From positions 124,356 to 188,355 of the forward strand of contig NZ_QZVS01000095.1 of assembly GCF_003602235.1 (NCBI RefSeq): a stretch of 64,000 nt of DNA. The letters run 5' to 3'. Under the pieces are notes generated by a model. It was not told the origin of the DNA and did not search any database. It was given only the letters and a program-made list of their open reading frames with translations. Shown one piece after another: positions 1 to 8,493 of the stretch (position 1 is the first letter of the stretch; every line of letters starts with the position of its first letter). This DNA comes from Cryobacterium melibiosiphilum (GTDB lineage Bacteria; Actinomycetota; Actinomycetes; Actinomycetales; Microbacteriaceae). The translations under genes were made by a program, and so were the position numbers.

Positions 1-1156
1 TGTGCTCGGCGACGACGACACAGACCTGCGCCTCGTGGGCGAGGTCAGCGAGCACCGCGCAGACCCGCAACCGGGCCGCCTCATCGAGGTCGGCGAGAGG
101 TTCGTCGACGAGGAGCAGAATCGGCCGGGCCACGAGGGCACTGGCGATGGCGACGAGGGTGGCCTCGCCCGCCGACAGGGCGTTGATCGGGCGCGGCACC
201 AGGGCGGTGATCTGCAGCCGGGCGGCAACCTCGAGCACCCGTGCGTGCACGATCACGGGGGCGACGCCGCGCACGGCAAGGGCGAATCCGATCTCGTCGT
301 GCACGGTCTCGGCGGCGAAACCGAGCCGCACGTTCTGGCTGACCAGGCCGACGAACGCGGCCGTGTTGCGCGGGGGAGTGCGGGCCCGGTCGACGCCGGC
401 GACCTCGATCACTCCGCCCTGGGTGCCGTCGAAGAAATGCTGGAACAGCCCGCTGAGGCTGTGCAGCAGGCTGGTCTTGCCCGAGCCGGTCGGGCCCGCG
501 ATCACGGTCAGTGTGCCCGGGGCCAGAGCGAAGGCGAGGTGGTCGAGGTGCCAGGAGCCTGCGAAGGCGAGGGAGGCATCCGTCATCGTGGCCGGCCGGG
601 CACAGTCTGCGGTCAGCGCGTCGGCAGAACCGTCGGCGGAGCTGTCGGCGGCCAGGCCGCGGGTCTCCATCGAGGCCGCGAGGGCCAGGGCGCGCTCGAT
701 GGTCTGCTCGAAGACCGGCACGAGCAGGGCCGCGACTCCGCGTTCGCCGCGCAGCCGGCGGGCGATCCGCACCCGGCGCACCGAGTCGAGCAGCGCCGGA
801 AAGGTCGCCCAGGCGATGACCAGGGCCCGGGAGATCGCCCGCAGCGGGCCGCGGCCGGCCCCGCGCCCGAACAACCGGCTCACGTCGACGACGGCATTGA
901 GAGCCCCGAAAAACAGGATCACCGCGGCGACCGGAAGCGCGCTGAGGGCGGCGTTGCCGAGGCCCTGGAGCGTGATCGGGCCGAGCAGGGTGACGTGGCT
1001 GAACGGCCCGCCGAGGCGCAGCAGGGGAAGGTCGAGTAACACGGGCCCCGGGCCGCCGACCCCGCCGAAGGCGGCCCGGTAGACCACACGCAGCAGCACG
1101 AAGCCCACCGCGAGCAGCACGGCCGCCCGCAGCGGGCCCGGGCGCAGCCGAAACAC
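1..1156 (-). CDS. ECF transporter T-component/ATPase fusion (3' end outside window)
   Basis: The first ~200 residues form a hydrophobic CbiQ-like T (transmembrane coupling) domain, including two Arg-rich coupling stretches around RIARRLRGERG and METRGLAAD. An ABC ATPase domain follows, with Walker A GPTGSGKTS near residue 221, signature LSAGEATL and Walker B LLLVDEP. T and A modules on one chain would couple ATP hydrolysis to vitamin or metal uptake by an S component, which I do not see here; it may lie beyond the left edge. The GTG start at 1156 shares one base with the stop codon of the upstream lipoprotein gene, so the two are translationally coupled. The frame is still open at base 1. The substrate cannot be told from this sequence. 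Confidence 0.8.
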   Translation of the reverse strand, partial: MFRLRPGPLRAAVLLAVGFVLLRVVYRAAFGGVGGPGPVLLDLPLLRLGGPFSHVTLLGPITLQGLGNAALSALPVAAVILFFGALNAVVDVSRLFGRGAGRGPLRAISRALVIAWATFPALLDSVRRVRIARRLRGERGVAALLVPVFEQTIERALALAASMETRGLAADSSADGSADALTADCARPATMTDASLAFAGSWHLDHLAFALAPGTLTVIAGPTGSGKTSLLHSLSGLFQHFFDGTQGGVIEVAGVDRARTPPRNTAAFVGLVSQNVRLGFAAETVHDEIGFALAVRGVAPVIVHARVLEVAARLQITALVPRPINALSAGEATLVAIASALVARPILLLVDEPLADLDEAARLRVCAVLADLAHEAQVCVVVAEH

Positions 1157-1695
1157 TAGCTGCCGGGCGTGGGAGTCTCGGTGCCCGTCGTGTAGACAAG
1201 GCCGAGCGTCTCGCCCGGAGCGGTCTGCAACGAGCCGAGCCCCTCCTGCGCGTAGGCCCAGTCGGCGTCGGGGGTGGGCTTCACCCAGAGCGCCCAGTAG
1301 GCGTAGGCGGCGGGCATCGACGCGCAGGCTTCCGTGAAGGAGGCTTCGCCCTCGACCTCGACGGTCTCGTCGGCGGCCGGGCGGTCGTTGACGCGGCAGA
1401 CGATCTGGTCGCCGTACTCCACGGTGCCTTCGGTCGTGATGCCCGCGGTCTGCATGACAGTGGATGCCGCGAGGCTCGCGTCGGCGTCCACGCACTCGGT
1501 GAGCGCCTCGGCGTCGAGGGTGCCGAAGTCGACGACGACGGTGACGCCGCTGCAGTCACCCGTGCTGGACAGCGGGGTGCTCGAGGGGGTATCCGAGGAA
1601 GACGCCGAGGGTGCGGCCTGGGCGCATCCGCCCAGGGCCAGCGCGGCAATCAGGGCCAGCGCGCCCGGGGCATATGTGCGCAGAGTTTTTTTCAT
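1156..1695 (-). CDS. Lipoprotein, DUF4430/SCO2322-like, paired with ECF transporter
   Basis: This 179-residue protein has a typical lipoprotein signal: basic MKKTLR start, hydrophobic core and lipobox LGGC with Cys24 as the modified residue. A low-complexity Ser/Thr/Pro linker follows. The C-terminal part (YAYWALW, then an acidic DADWAYAQEGLGS stretch and PGETLGLVY) resembles the small domain of actinobacterial SCO2322/DUF4430 proteins, which commonly accompany ECF transporter genes. A role as surface binding or accessory protein for the downstream transporter is inferred from the one-base gene overlap. A start at 1734 is possible in frame, but the MKK start at 1695 gives the correct signal peptide. 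Confidence 0.7.
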   Translation of the reverse strand: MKKTLRTYAPGALALIAALALGGCAQAAPSASSSDTPSSTPLSSTGDCSGVTVVVDFGTLDAEALTECVDADASLAASTVMQTAGITTEGTVEYGDQIVCRVNDRPAADETVEVEGEASFTEACASMPAAYAYWALWVKPTPDADWAYAQEGLGSLQTAPGETLGLVYTTGTETPTPGS

Positions 1696-1768
1696 GGATT
1701 CAGGATAGCGAGCGGGCGGCCGACGCCCCGCCACGTGACGTTTTGTGCGGCAATCGCAGATCCGCGCC

Positions 1769-3583
1769 TCAGTCGCGGATGCGCACGGCCGTCTCCCGTA
1801 GGTACTGGTCCACCCGGGTGTACGCGTCGCGGGTCAGCGCCTTCCAGAGCTCGACCGCGAGGCGCGGGTCATCCAGCTCGAGCTGCGCGATCGCCTCGCT
1901 CGTCAGCACCTGAAGCTGAACCGGCCCGTCGGCCTTCTCCGTCGTCTCCTGGCGGTCGGCACTGCCGAGCGCGAGCTCGCCGAAGGTCATTCCGGCGCTC
2001 AGGGTGGTCAGCTTCACCCGTTCGTTGGTCGGACCGGGCACGATCGTGCTGATCCGCCCCGAGACGATGAAGAACACCCCGCCGAAGCGCTGCCCGACGC
2101 GACGCACGATCTCACCGTCGTCGCAGGCGCGCGGTTCCATGAGCGCGGCCACGGCCTCGGCGTCCTCCCGATCCAGGGCGCTGAGGGCGGGGGAGTCGGC
2201 GGCCGCGATCGGAGTCTGCACCCGCAGCTCGGGAGAATAGCGCCCGATCAGTACATTTTCGGCATATTCCACGGCCGCGCTGCGGGTACCGAAGGCGCGC
2301 ACGTGCGGGCCGAGGTCGGCGAGGGTTTCGGCGGCGGTCCCCTCGGTACCGATCAACAGCAGCTCTCGGCCAGCGGCGGCCAGACTGTGCTTCAGGGTCG
2401 ACAGCATCCGCAGCGCAACGGCGCCCACCTTATCGACGCGGCGCAGGTCGAGAATGACCAGCTCCACCTCGTCGCCCAGGGCGCAGACCTCGCGCAGGGT
2501 CGCTTCGGTGCCGGCGAACATGAGGTCGCCACTCAGCTCGATGACCCGCGCGCGGTGACCGTGTTCGGTCAGGGTTGCGGCGGTCTCATCCGGGTGACGG
2601 ATGCCCGAGGGCAGCTCGGTGATGTCGGTGGAGGACCGAATCGTGGAGCGTCCACTGCGTGCCGCCCGCACGAAGTGCAGTTCCAGCTCTTGGGAAAGGC
2701 GTTGGCTGGCCAGGCTACCGCGCACGCTGTTGCCGTGCGCGTCGATGCGCGGCGAGAACACGGCCACACCGAGCTGCCCCGGGAGCACGGCGAGGGTTCC
2801 GCCGCCGACCCCGGACTTGGCGGGCATGCCGACGGCGGTGAGCCAGGCGCCGGCGTCGTCGTACATTCCTGAGGTCATCATGACCGACAGCACGCGTTCG
2901 ACCGGGGCCAGGTCGAGGGCCTGTACGTCGGTGACCGGGTTGGTGCCGCCGTTGGCGAGGGTCGCCGCCATGATCGCCAAGTCCCGGCAGGTGACCTGCA
3001 CCGAGCAGTGCCTCAGGTAGTTCTCGAGCACTGTCGTCGGGTCGTCTTCGATGATGTCGAAGGAGCTCAGCAGGTAAGCGAGGGCGTGGTTACGGTCGCT
3101 GTGGCGGCGTTCGGCGGTGAAGACGGGCTCGCTGACGGCCAGCTCGCGGCCGGCGCAGTCGGAGAGCACCCTCACGATGCGTTTGATGGCGCTCTTTCCG
3201 CCGGAACCCTTGATCAGCGAGGTCACGGCGAGGGCACCGGCGTTGATCATGGCGTTGTCGGGACGGCCCGTGCCCGCCGCGAGGGAAATCTCATTGAACG
3301 GGTCGCCGGAGGGCTCCACATCGACCTTCGCGTCGACGGCGTCGAAGCCGAGATCGCTGAGTGCGACGGCGTAGGTGAAGACCTTCGAGAGCGACTGCAG
3401 CGTGAACTCGGTGCGGGTGTCGCCGACCTCGTAGACCTGGCCGTCGGTGGTAGCGAGGCAGATGCCGAACGCGTCGGGGTTGGCCAGACTCGGCGCGCCA
3501 CCGGGGGTGTACACGGTGCCGTCGCGTTGTTCGGAGAGCTCCGCGTGGAGGTGGCGCAGGTAGCTCTCGATGGGTGATTCCAC
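1769..3583 (-). CDS. glsA: Glutaminase A fused to STAS and cyclic-nucleotide-binding domains
   Basis: Residues 1-310 are a serine-dependent beta-lactamase-like glutaminase (glutamine to glutamate plus ammonia), with the catalytic Ser64-x-x-Lys67 in TLQSLSKV and the conserved GRPDNAMINAGA and KSGVGGG motifs. Residues ~335-445 look like a STAS domain (VIELSGDLMFAGTEATL, VILDLRRVDKVGAVALR). Residues ~465-600 look like a cyclic-nucleotide-binding fold (VRRVGQRFGGVFFIVSGRIS, MTFGELALGS). At 604 residues it is about twice a single-domain bacterial glutaminase. The added domains suggest allosteric control by a nucleotide or partner protein, which is inference. The GTG start at 3583 lies 6 bases after the stop of the histidine phosphatase gene, so the two are probably one operon. 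Confidence 0.88.
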   Translation of the reverse strand: MESPIESYLRHLHAELSEQRDGTVYTPGGAPSLANPDAFGICLATTDGQVYEVGDTRTEFTLQSLSKVFTYAVALSDLGFDAVDAKVDVEPSGDPFNEISLAAGTGRPDNAMINAGALAVTSLIKGSGGKSAIKRIVRVLSDCAGRELAVSEPVFTAERRHSDRNHALAYLLSSFDIIEDDPTTVLENYLRHCSVQVTCRDLAIMAATLANGGTNPVTDVQALDLAPVERVLSVMMTSGMYDDAGAWLTAVGMPAKSGVGGGTLAVLPGQLGVAVFSPRIDAHGNSVRGSLASQRLSQELELHFVRAARSGRSTIRSSTDITELPSGIRHPDETAATLTEHGHRARVIELSGDLMFAGTEATLREVCALGDEVELVILDLRRVDKVGAVALRMLSTLKHSLAAAGRELLLIGTEGTAAETLADLGPHVRAFGTRSAAVEYAENVLIGRYSPELRVQTPIAAADSPALSALDREDAEAVAALMEPRACDDGEIVRRVGQRFGGVFFIVSGRISTIVPGPTNERVKLTTLSAGMTFGELALGSADRQETTEKADGPVQLQVLTSEAIAQLELDDPRLAVELWKALTRDAYTRVDQYLRETAVRIRD

Positions 3584-3589
3584 AGGCCG

Positions 3590-4270
3590 TTAGGCCTGAG
3601 CGCTGAGGGTGTCGCCGGTGGGGTCCTCGGCGGTCGTGTCGGCGAGCTGCTGCCCACCCACGGGCATGCCGGCCCACGAAATGAGAGTCCAGCCATCCGC
3701 CGGTGTTCCGGTCAGCTCGACGACGCCGGTGTTGTCGAGGTTGTTCAGGCCCGCGAATTCCGGGGGCACGTTTCGGGCCCGTGCCGCCGCCCAGACGCGA
3801 ATGGCCGCGCCATGGCTGAACACCGCCGCCGTGTCGAGCTCCGACATCTCGATCTGGCCGCTGGCAGAGGCGATATCGGCGTCGAAACGGGTGAAGAAGT
3901 CGTGTCCGGTACCCGCTCCCGGCATACGCACATCGAGGTTTCCGGCGCCCCACGCGAAGACGGTTTCCATGTACCGGTAGACGGATGCCTGGTCGCTGCG
4001 CCCTTCGAGTTCGCCCGCCTCGATCTCGTGCAGGCCCCCGGCAACCTGAACGTCGAGGCCCCGCGCTGCAGCGAGCGGCCCCGCGGTGAGTTGCGTGCGC
4101 AGCAGCGTCGAGGCGAAGATCGCGTCGATTTGCTCGTTCTCGAGCGCCTTCGGGATGACCGCCGCCTGTTGTTCGCCGAGCCGGGTGAGACCGGGACCGG
4201 GATGGTTCGTGTCGAGCGAACCGAGAACGTTGGCGGGCGTCTGGCCGTGGCGGATCAGGAAAAGTCGCAT
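3590..4270 (-). CDS. Histidine phosphatase family protein
   Basis: A 226-residue phosphoglycerate-mutase-like phosphatase. The N-terminal LIRHGQT carries the catalytic phosphohistidine (RHG motif), and the acid/base and second-His motifs appear as [10 protein letters not shown] and FSHGAAI. The substrate is unknown; close family members act on phosphorylated sugars, nucleotides or cofactor intermediates. It is the first gene of a probable two-gene operon with the glutaminase fusion and is transcribed divergently from panD, with a 131-base intergenic region between the two starts. Confidence 0.8.
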   Translation of the reverse strand: MRLFLIRHGQTPANVLGSLDTNHPGPGLTRLGEQQAAVIPKALENEQIDAIFASTLLRTQLTAGPLAAARGLDVQVAGGLHEIEAGELEGRSDQASVYRYMETVFAWGAGNLDVRMPGAGTGHDFFTRFDADIASASGQIEMSELDTAAVFSHGAAIRVWAAARARNVPPEFAGLNNLDNTGVVELTGTPADGWTLISWAGMPVGGQQLADTTAEDPTGDTLSAQA

Positions 4271-4401
4271 GGTGCCTCCAGCTTAGGCAGTGCGCCCGGG
4301 TGCCGGTCGCGGATTGGCCGGGGGCCGGGAAAGAGCGCACACTGGAGCGTCGGCCGCGCTCGCGCGATCCGGCCGCTCACCTCGTGAAAGGGTTCCGACC
4401 A

Positions 4402-4815
4402 GTGCGCCGCACCATGTTCAAGTCCAAGATTCACCGTGCCACCGTCACGCACTCCGACCTGCACTACGTCGGGTCGCTCACCGTCGATCGTGACCTGCTC
4501 GATGCGGCCGACCTGCTGCCGGGCGAACTCGTGAGCATCGTCAACGTGAACAACGGCAACCGCTTCGAGACCTACCTGATCGCCGGGCAGCGAGGCAGCG
4601 GGGTGATCGGCGTGAACGGAGCGGCCGCCCGGCTGGCGCACCAGGGTGACCTCGTCATCATCATCTCCTACGCCCAGATGAGCACCAAGAAGGCCCGGGT
4701 CTTCGAGCCGTCTGTGGTGCACGTGGATGAACGCAACGCGATCGTGGCGGTCGACGCTGACGCATCCGCTGCCCACGTGCCGGGCCTGGTCTCGCCGCCC
4801 TTCGCCGAGCACTGA
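4402..4815 (+). CDS. panD: Aspartate 1-decarboxylase
   Basis: PanD decarboxylates L-aspartate to beta-alanine for pantothenate and coenzyme A synthesis. It is made as a proenzyme that cleaves itself at Gly24-Ser25 (HYVGSLTV) to form the pyruvoyl cofactor; both residues are present at the position known from the mycobacterial enzyme. Conserved [13 protein letters not shown] and the active-site Lys in [12 protein letters not shown] are also present. I place the start at GTG 4402 because a GAAAGGG ribosome-binding site lies about 9 bases upstream and the resulting MRRTMFKSK start matches mycobacterial MLRTM-type proteins; ATG 4414 is the alternative. The length (137 aa) is normal. Confidence 0.93.
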   Translation: MRRTMFKSKIHRATVTHSDLHYVGSLTVDRDLLDAADLLPGELVSIVNVNNGNRFETYLIAGQRGSGVIGVNGAAARLAHQGDLVIIISYAQMSTKKARVFEPSVVHVDERNAIVAVDADASAAHVPGLVSPPFAEH

Positions 4816-4844
4816 CCCCCCCCGAATCACCCCGCCCCGTTTCG

Positions 4845-4900
4845 CGAGTGAGCATTTTTTGCCCTTCCCGAGCTCGGGAAGTGCAAAAAATGCTCACTCG
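4845..4900. repeat. Long intergenic hairpin, family A copy 1
   Basis: A 56-base inverted repeat with 28-base arms and one mismatch (C4863 against T4882). The outer arm begins CGAGTGAGCATTTTTTGC and the centre is the perfect palindrome CTTCCCGAGCTCGGGAAG. It sits between the convergent panD and QorB-like genes, so it could end transcription from both sides, although no T-tract follows either arm. A second copy with changed arm bases lies at 43988-44047. Confidence 0.85.
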
Positions 4901-4918
4901 CCGGGATGTGCTCGCGGG

Positions 4919-5776
4919 TTAGGCCGCGTGCAGGCCGTCGAGCAGCGGAGTGGTCGGGCGGCCGATGAGGGTCGCCAGCTCGCCGGAGGTGCCGTCGAGC
5001 AGGCCGTCGCGAATGTTGCCGTCGAGGGCGACGACGAAGCCGACCGTGCCCTCGTCGAGGCCCGCGTTCTGCAAGATTCCGGCGTGCTGCTCGGGGCTGA
5101 CGGAGGTGAAGACGACGGGCTGGCCGAGCAGGGTGGTGAGTGCAGTGGCCATCTCGGTGCCGTCCCAGGCGACGTCGCCCGAGAGTTCGTAGGTCTTGCC
5201 CTCGTGGCCGGGACTGGTCAGTACGGCGGCGACGGCCTCGGCGTAGTCGGTGCGGGAGGCGCTCGACACCCGGCCGGTGCCGGCGCTCGTCAGGTAGGTT
5301 CCCGATTGCCGGGCCACGGCGACGACGTTCTGGTAGTTCTCGGTGTACCAGCCGTTGCGCAGGATCGTGAAGGGGATGCCGGAGGCGCGAATCAGTTCCT
5401 CGGTCGCCTTGTGCTCGGGTGCGAGAATCAGGGCCGAGGTGTCGGCCTTCGGGGCGCTCGTGTAGACGATGCGGGTGACGCCCGCGGCCTTCGCGGCGTT
5501 GATTACGTTCGTGTGCTGCTGCACCCGCTGGCCGACCTCGCTGCCGGAGACGAGCACGAGGGTGTCGGCACCGGCACCGGCGAGGGCGGTCGCGAGGCTC
5601 GCCGCGTCGCTGTAGTCCACGGTCGCGGTATGCACGCCCGTGGCGCTGAGCGCGGCGAGCCGGTCGGCGTTGCGCCCCACGCCGGTGATCTCGGCAGCAG
5701 AGATTCCCCTGCTGATCAGGTGGTCAATGATGAGAGCTCCGAGGTGTCCGGTGGCTCCGGTGACGACGATTGACAT
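4919..5776 (-). CDS. NAD(P)H-binding quinone oxidoreductase-like protein (QorB/NmrA type)
   Basis: A 285-residue atypical short-chain dehydrogenase with the N-terminal Rossmann motif VTGATGHLG and the HKATEELIRASGIPFTILR stretch typical of QorB/YtfG-type NAD(P)H:quinone oxidoreductases and NmrA-like proteins. A role in two-electron reduction of quinones is a family-level inference; NmrA-like redox sensing without catalysis is the alternative. It is convergent with panD, and family A and family B hairpins flank it on either side. Confidence 0.75.
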   Translation of the reverse strand: MSIVVTGATGHLGALIIDHLISRGISAAEITGVGRNADRLAALSATGVHTATVDYSDAASLATALAGAGADTLVLVSGSEVGQRVQQHTNVINAAKAAGVTRIVYTSAPKADTSALILAPEHKATEELIRASGIPFTILRNGWYTENYQNVVAVARQSGTYLTSAGTGRVSSASRTDYAEAVAAVLTSPGHEGKTYELSGDVAWDGTEMATALTTLLGQPVVFTSVSPEQHAGILQNAGLDEGTVGFVVALDGNIRDGLLDGTSGELATLIGRPTTPLLDGLHAA

Positions 5777-5871
5777 GGCATTCCCTTCGCGGGCGCGGTC
5801 TGCGCCCCCCGCGTTGTAACAGGCGGGATCGGGATTTCCTTCCCAAGCCCGCCGATGGGGCGCGGGCCGGT

Positions 5872-5928
5872 TGAGAGACGGACTTCGTGCCTTCGCGGGC
5901 GAAAGGAAGGTGCGAAGTCCGCACCTCA
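5872..5928. repeat. Long intergenic hairpin, family B copy 1
   Basis: The arms CGGACTTCGTGCCTTC (5879-5894) and GAAGGTGCGAAGTCCG (5906-5921) pair completely as RNA if two G-U wobbles are allowed. An outer TGAG/CTCA pair (5872-5875, 5925-5928) extends the stem across a small internal loop. It lies downstream of the LysE-type exporter gene and upstream of the QorB-like gene. A perfect version of the same element is at 14803-14859. Confidence 0.8.
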
Positions 5929-5956
5929 GCGGGCGTGCGTCGGGAGCAGCCTCGAA

Positions 5957-6583
5957 TCAGAAGCCGATCGCCATCCGCACGCCGAGGGCGAGCATGACGG
6001 CCGCGATGAGACCGTCGAGTACCCGCCACGAGTTGGGCCGGGCGAAGAACGGCCGCAGCAACCGGGCCCCGAAGCCGAGGCTCGTGAACCAGAGAAAACT
6101 CGCCGCGATCGCGCCCCCGCCCCACCACCAGCGGGCATCCGCGCCCTGCTGGTTGGCGACGGAACCGAGAAAGACCAGCGTGTCGAGGTAGACGTGCGGG
6201 TTCAGCCAGGTCAGGGCCACGATGGTGAGCACGGCCGCCTTCATGGTGATGCCACCGGTGCTGGCCGCCACCAGGGCTTTCGGTCGAAATACCCGCACGA
6301 GGGCGAACACCCCGTAGGCCAGCAGAAATGCCGCTCCCAGGTAGCGGATGACCACGATCGCCCCCGGCGCCGTCTCCACGAGGGCCCCGATCCCCACGAT
6401 CCCCGCCGCGATCAGCACCGCGTCGCTGACCGCGCAGACCGCCACGGCGACCGCGATGGTGCGATTGGAGCCGGCGATGCCGAGGCGCAGCAGGAAGGCG
6501 TTCTGGGTGCCGATCGCGACGATCAGGGCGAGGCCCGTGCCCAGACCGAAGAGCGCGGGGACGAGTGTGGTGGTGACGGTCAT
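5957..6583 (-). CDS. LysE/ArgO-family amino acid exporter
   Basis: A 208-residue inner-membrane protein with about six hydrophobic segments and the LysE-family N-terminal signature GTQNAFLLRLG. Family members export basic amino acids such as lysine or arginine (LysE, ArgO). The start at 6583 (MTVTTTLV) removes an unlikely 18-residue polar extension present from 6637. It is divergent from a LysR-type regulator, the same arrangement as lysE/lysG of Corynebacterium, so induction by basic amino acids is a reasonable inference. Confidence 0.85.
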   Translation of the reverse strand: MTVTTTLVPALFGLGTGLALIVAIGTQNAFLLRLGIAGSNRTIAVAVAVCAVSDAVLIAAGIVGIGALVETAPGAIVVIRYLGAAFLLAYGVFALVRVFRPKALVAASTGGITMKAAVLTIVALTWLNPHVYLDTLVFLGSVANQQGADARWWWGGGAIAASFLWFTSLGFGARLLRPFFARPNSWRVLDGLIAAVMLALGVRMAIGF

Positions 6584-6675
6584 GATTCTGACGTTAGAGC
6601 TAGGCTGGTCACCTGTACAGCTAAATATTCTTGTCACACCTAAGTAAAACTAATCACAAAATCACGAGGCGCACG
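6584..6675. promoter_or_regulatory. Divergent promoter region between exporter and LysR regulator
   Basis: This 92-base gap is much richer in A+T than its surroundings and must hold the start signals for both divergent genes. LysR regulators usually bind such shared regions. I could not pick out a convincing T-N11-A operator by eye. Confidence 0.5.
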
Positions 6676-7587
6676 ATGCGGTTTCAGATGGATCACTTGC
6701 ACGCCCTGGTTGCCGTGCTCGAAGAGGGCACCTTCGAGGCCGCGGCGCGTCGGCTGCGGGTCACGGCATCCGCTGTCTCGCAGCGCATCAAGGCGATGGA
6801 ACAGATCGCCGGGCAGGTGCTCGTGCAGCGGGTGACGCCCGTCACGACGACCGCCGCCGGCGATGTGGTGCTGCGGTATGCGCGCCAGATGCAGCTGCTC
6901 GAGGCGGACACCACCCGCGCGCTCGACGACGATCTGCTGCACTCGGGTAAACGGTCGATCGCGCTCGCCGTGAACGCCGACAGCCTCGCGACCTGGTTTC
7001 TCGAGGCCCTCGCGGCGCTGCCCCCGCGTGTCGACGTGGTCTTCACCATCAGCCGAGAGGACCAGGAACACACCACGAACCTGCTGCGGGCCGGCACGGT
7101 GATGGCCGCCGTCACGTCGACGCCCGAACCGGTGCAGGGCTGCCGCTCCGAGAAGCTCGGAATCATGCGGTACCGCGCCGTCTGCAGCCCCGGCTTTCGC
7201 GACCGCTGGCTCGGCGGCATCGCGGCACCCTGGCGGCTCGCGGGCGTGCCGGTCGTGAATTTCGACCGCCGCGACCTGTTGCAGGATGACTTCTTTCGCC
7301 GCGCCGTCGGCCAGGATCTCGACACCCCCGGCCAGGCAGCGCCCCGGCACTTCATACCCACGTCGGCCGATTTCGCTCGCGCGGTGGCGCTGGGTCTCGG
7401 CTGGGGGCTGCTGCCCGAACAGCAGTGCCTCGCCGAGATCGCCCGTGGCGACCTCGTCGAACTGGCCCCCGCACAGCCCGTCGACGTGCCGTTGTACTGG
7501 CAGCGCTGGAACCTCGACTCCGAGCTGCTCGACGACGTGACGGATGCCGTGCGCTCGGCCGCCGCCACGCGGCTGCACGCCCTGTAG
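6676..7587 (+). CDS. LysR-family regulator, ArgP/LysG type
   Basis: A 303-residue LysR-type regulator. Residues 1-60 hold the winged helix-turn-helix (FEAAARRLRVTASAVSQRIK) and the rest is the two-lobed effector-binding domain. The sequence and the divergent LysE-type exporter point to the ArgP/LysG group, which activate export genes when lysine or arginine accumulates. I chose ATG 6676 (MRFQMDHLHAL), preceded by a GAGG-type ribosome-binding site, over the longer frame from 6631. The EamA exporter gene starts 24 bases downstream and may be co-transcribed. Confidence 0.85.
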   Translation: MRFQMDHLHALVAVLEEGTFEAAARRLRVTASAVSQRIKAMEQIAGQVLVQRVTPVTTTAAGDVVLRYARQMQLLEADTTRALDDDLLHSGKRSIALAVNADSLATWFLEALAALPPRVDVVFTISREDQEHTTNLLRAGTVMAAVTSTPEPVQGCRSEKLGIMRYRAVCSPGFRDRWLGGIAAPWRLAGVPVVNFDRRDLLQDDFFRRAVGQDLDTPGQAAPRHFIPTSADFARAVALGLGWGLLPEQQCLAEIARGDLVELAPAQPVDVPLYWQRWNLDSELLDDVTDAVRSAAATRLHAL

Positions 7588-7611
7588 GCGCCCGGCCGGT
7601 ACGGTCGAACC

Positions 7612-8493
7612 ATGCCCCCTACTCCCACCCGCATCCCCGCGCCGCTGCTCATCGTGGGTGGCATGTTCTCGCTGCAGTTCGGGGCGGCGCTGGCGCAGTC
7701 CTCGTTCGAGACCGTCGGGCCGCTCGGAGCGACCCTGCTGCGGCTGGTCTTCGCCGCCGTGATTCTGGTGCTGCTGTTCCGCCCGAAGGTGTGGCAGTGG
7801 GGGTGGTCCGCGTGGCGAGCCGCGATCCTGCTCGGCATTGCCCTGGGCGCGATGAACCAGTTCATCTACCTGTCGATCGCGACGGTTCCGATCGGGGTGG
7901 CCATCACCATCGAGTTCCTCGGGCCCCTCGTGCTGGCGATGGTTCAGCTGCGACGCTGGACCGACGCGATCTGGGCCCTGCTCGCCCTCGCCGGGGTCGT
8001 GCTGCTCGGCGTACAGGCCGTCACCGAACTCGACCCGCTCGGAGTGGCCTATGCCGTGGCCGCCGGCATCTGCTGGGCGGGGTACATCCTCGCGAGCGCG
8101 AACCTCGGCAAGGCCCTGCCCGGCACCGGGGGCCTGGCCGTGGCGATGCTCGTCGCGGCCGCCCTGGCCGTGCCGCTCGGGGCATCCGGTGCCCTGAACA
8201 TCGTGCTGGAACCCTCGCTCATCGCCCTGTTGCTGCTGGTGGCCGTGATGTCGTCGGTGATCCCGTACGCACTCGAGTTGCGCGCCCTGCGCACGCTGCC
8301 GACCCGGGTGTTCGGCATCCTGCAGAGCGTCGGGCCGGCCGCGGCGGCGATCGCCGGGTTCGTCGTGCTCGGGCAGGGGCTGCACTGGCAGGAGATCGCG
8401 GCACTGGTTCTGGTCTCCGTCGCGAGCGTCGGGATTTCCCTCAGCACGCGGCCGCGCACGTCCCCGGCCGCGCGGGTCGAGATCCCCGGCTAA
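7612..8493 (+). CDS. EamA/DMT-family exporter, RhtA-like
   Basis: A 293-residue membrane protein with about ten hydrophobic segments arranged as two EamA repeats. The motif FIYLSIATVPIGVAITIEFLG is close to the threonine/homoserine exporter RhtA. Together with the LysE-type exporter and the LysR regulator it forms a small amino-acid-export island; the substrate is inferred only. Its last four bases overlap the end of the convergent phosphatase gene. Confidence 0.8.
   Translation: MPPTPTRIPAPLLIVGGMFSLQFGAALAQSSFETVGPLGATLLRLVFAAVILVLLFRPKVWQWGWSAWRAAILLGIALGAMNQFIYLSIATVPIGVAITIEFLGPLVLAMVQLRRWTDAIWALLALAGVVLLGVQAVTELDPLGVAYAVAAGICWAGYILASANLGKALPGTGGLAVAMLVAAALAVPLGASGALNIVLEPSLIALLLLVAVMSSVIPYALELRALRTLPTRVFGILQSVGPAAAAIAGFVVLGQGLHWQEIAALVLVSVASVGISLSTRPRTSPAARVEIPG

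Noticed and set aside
4271-4401. Riboswitch or leader RNA before panD
   Set aside because: The region is short, shared with a divergent gene, and I see no conserved leader structure.
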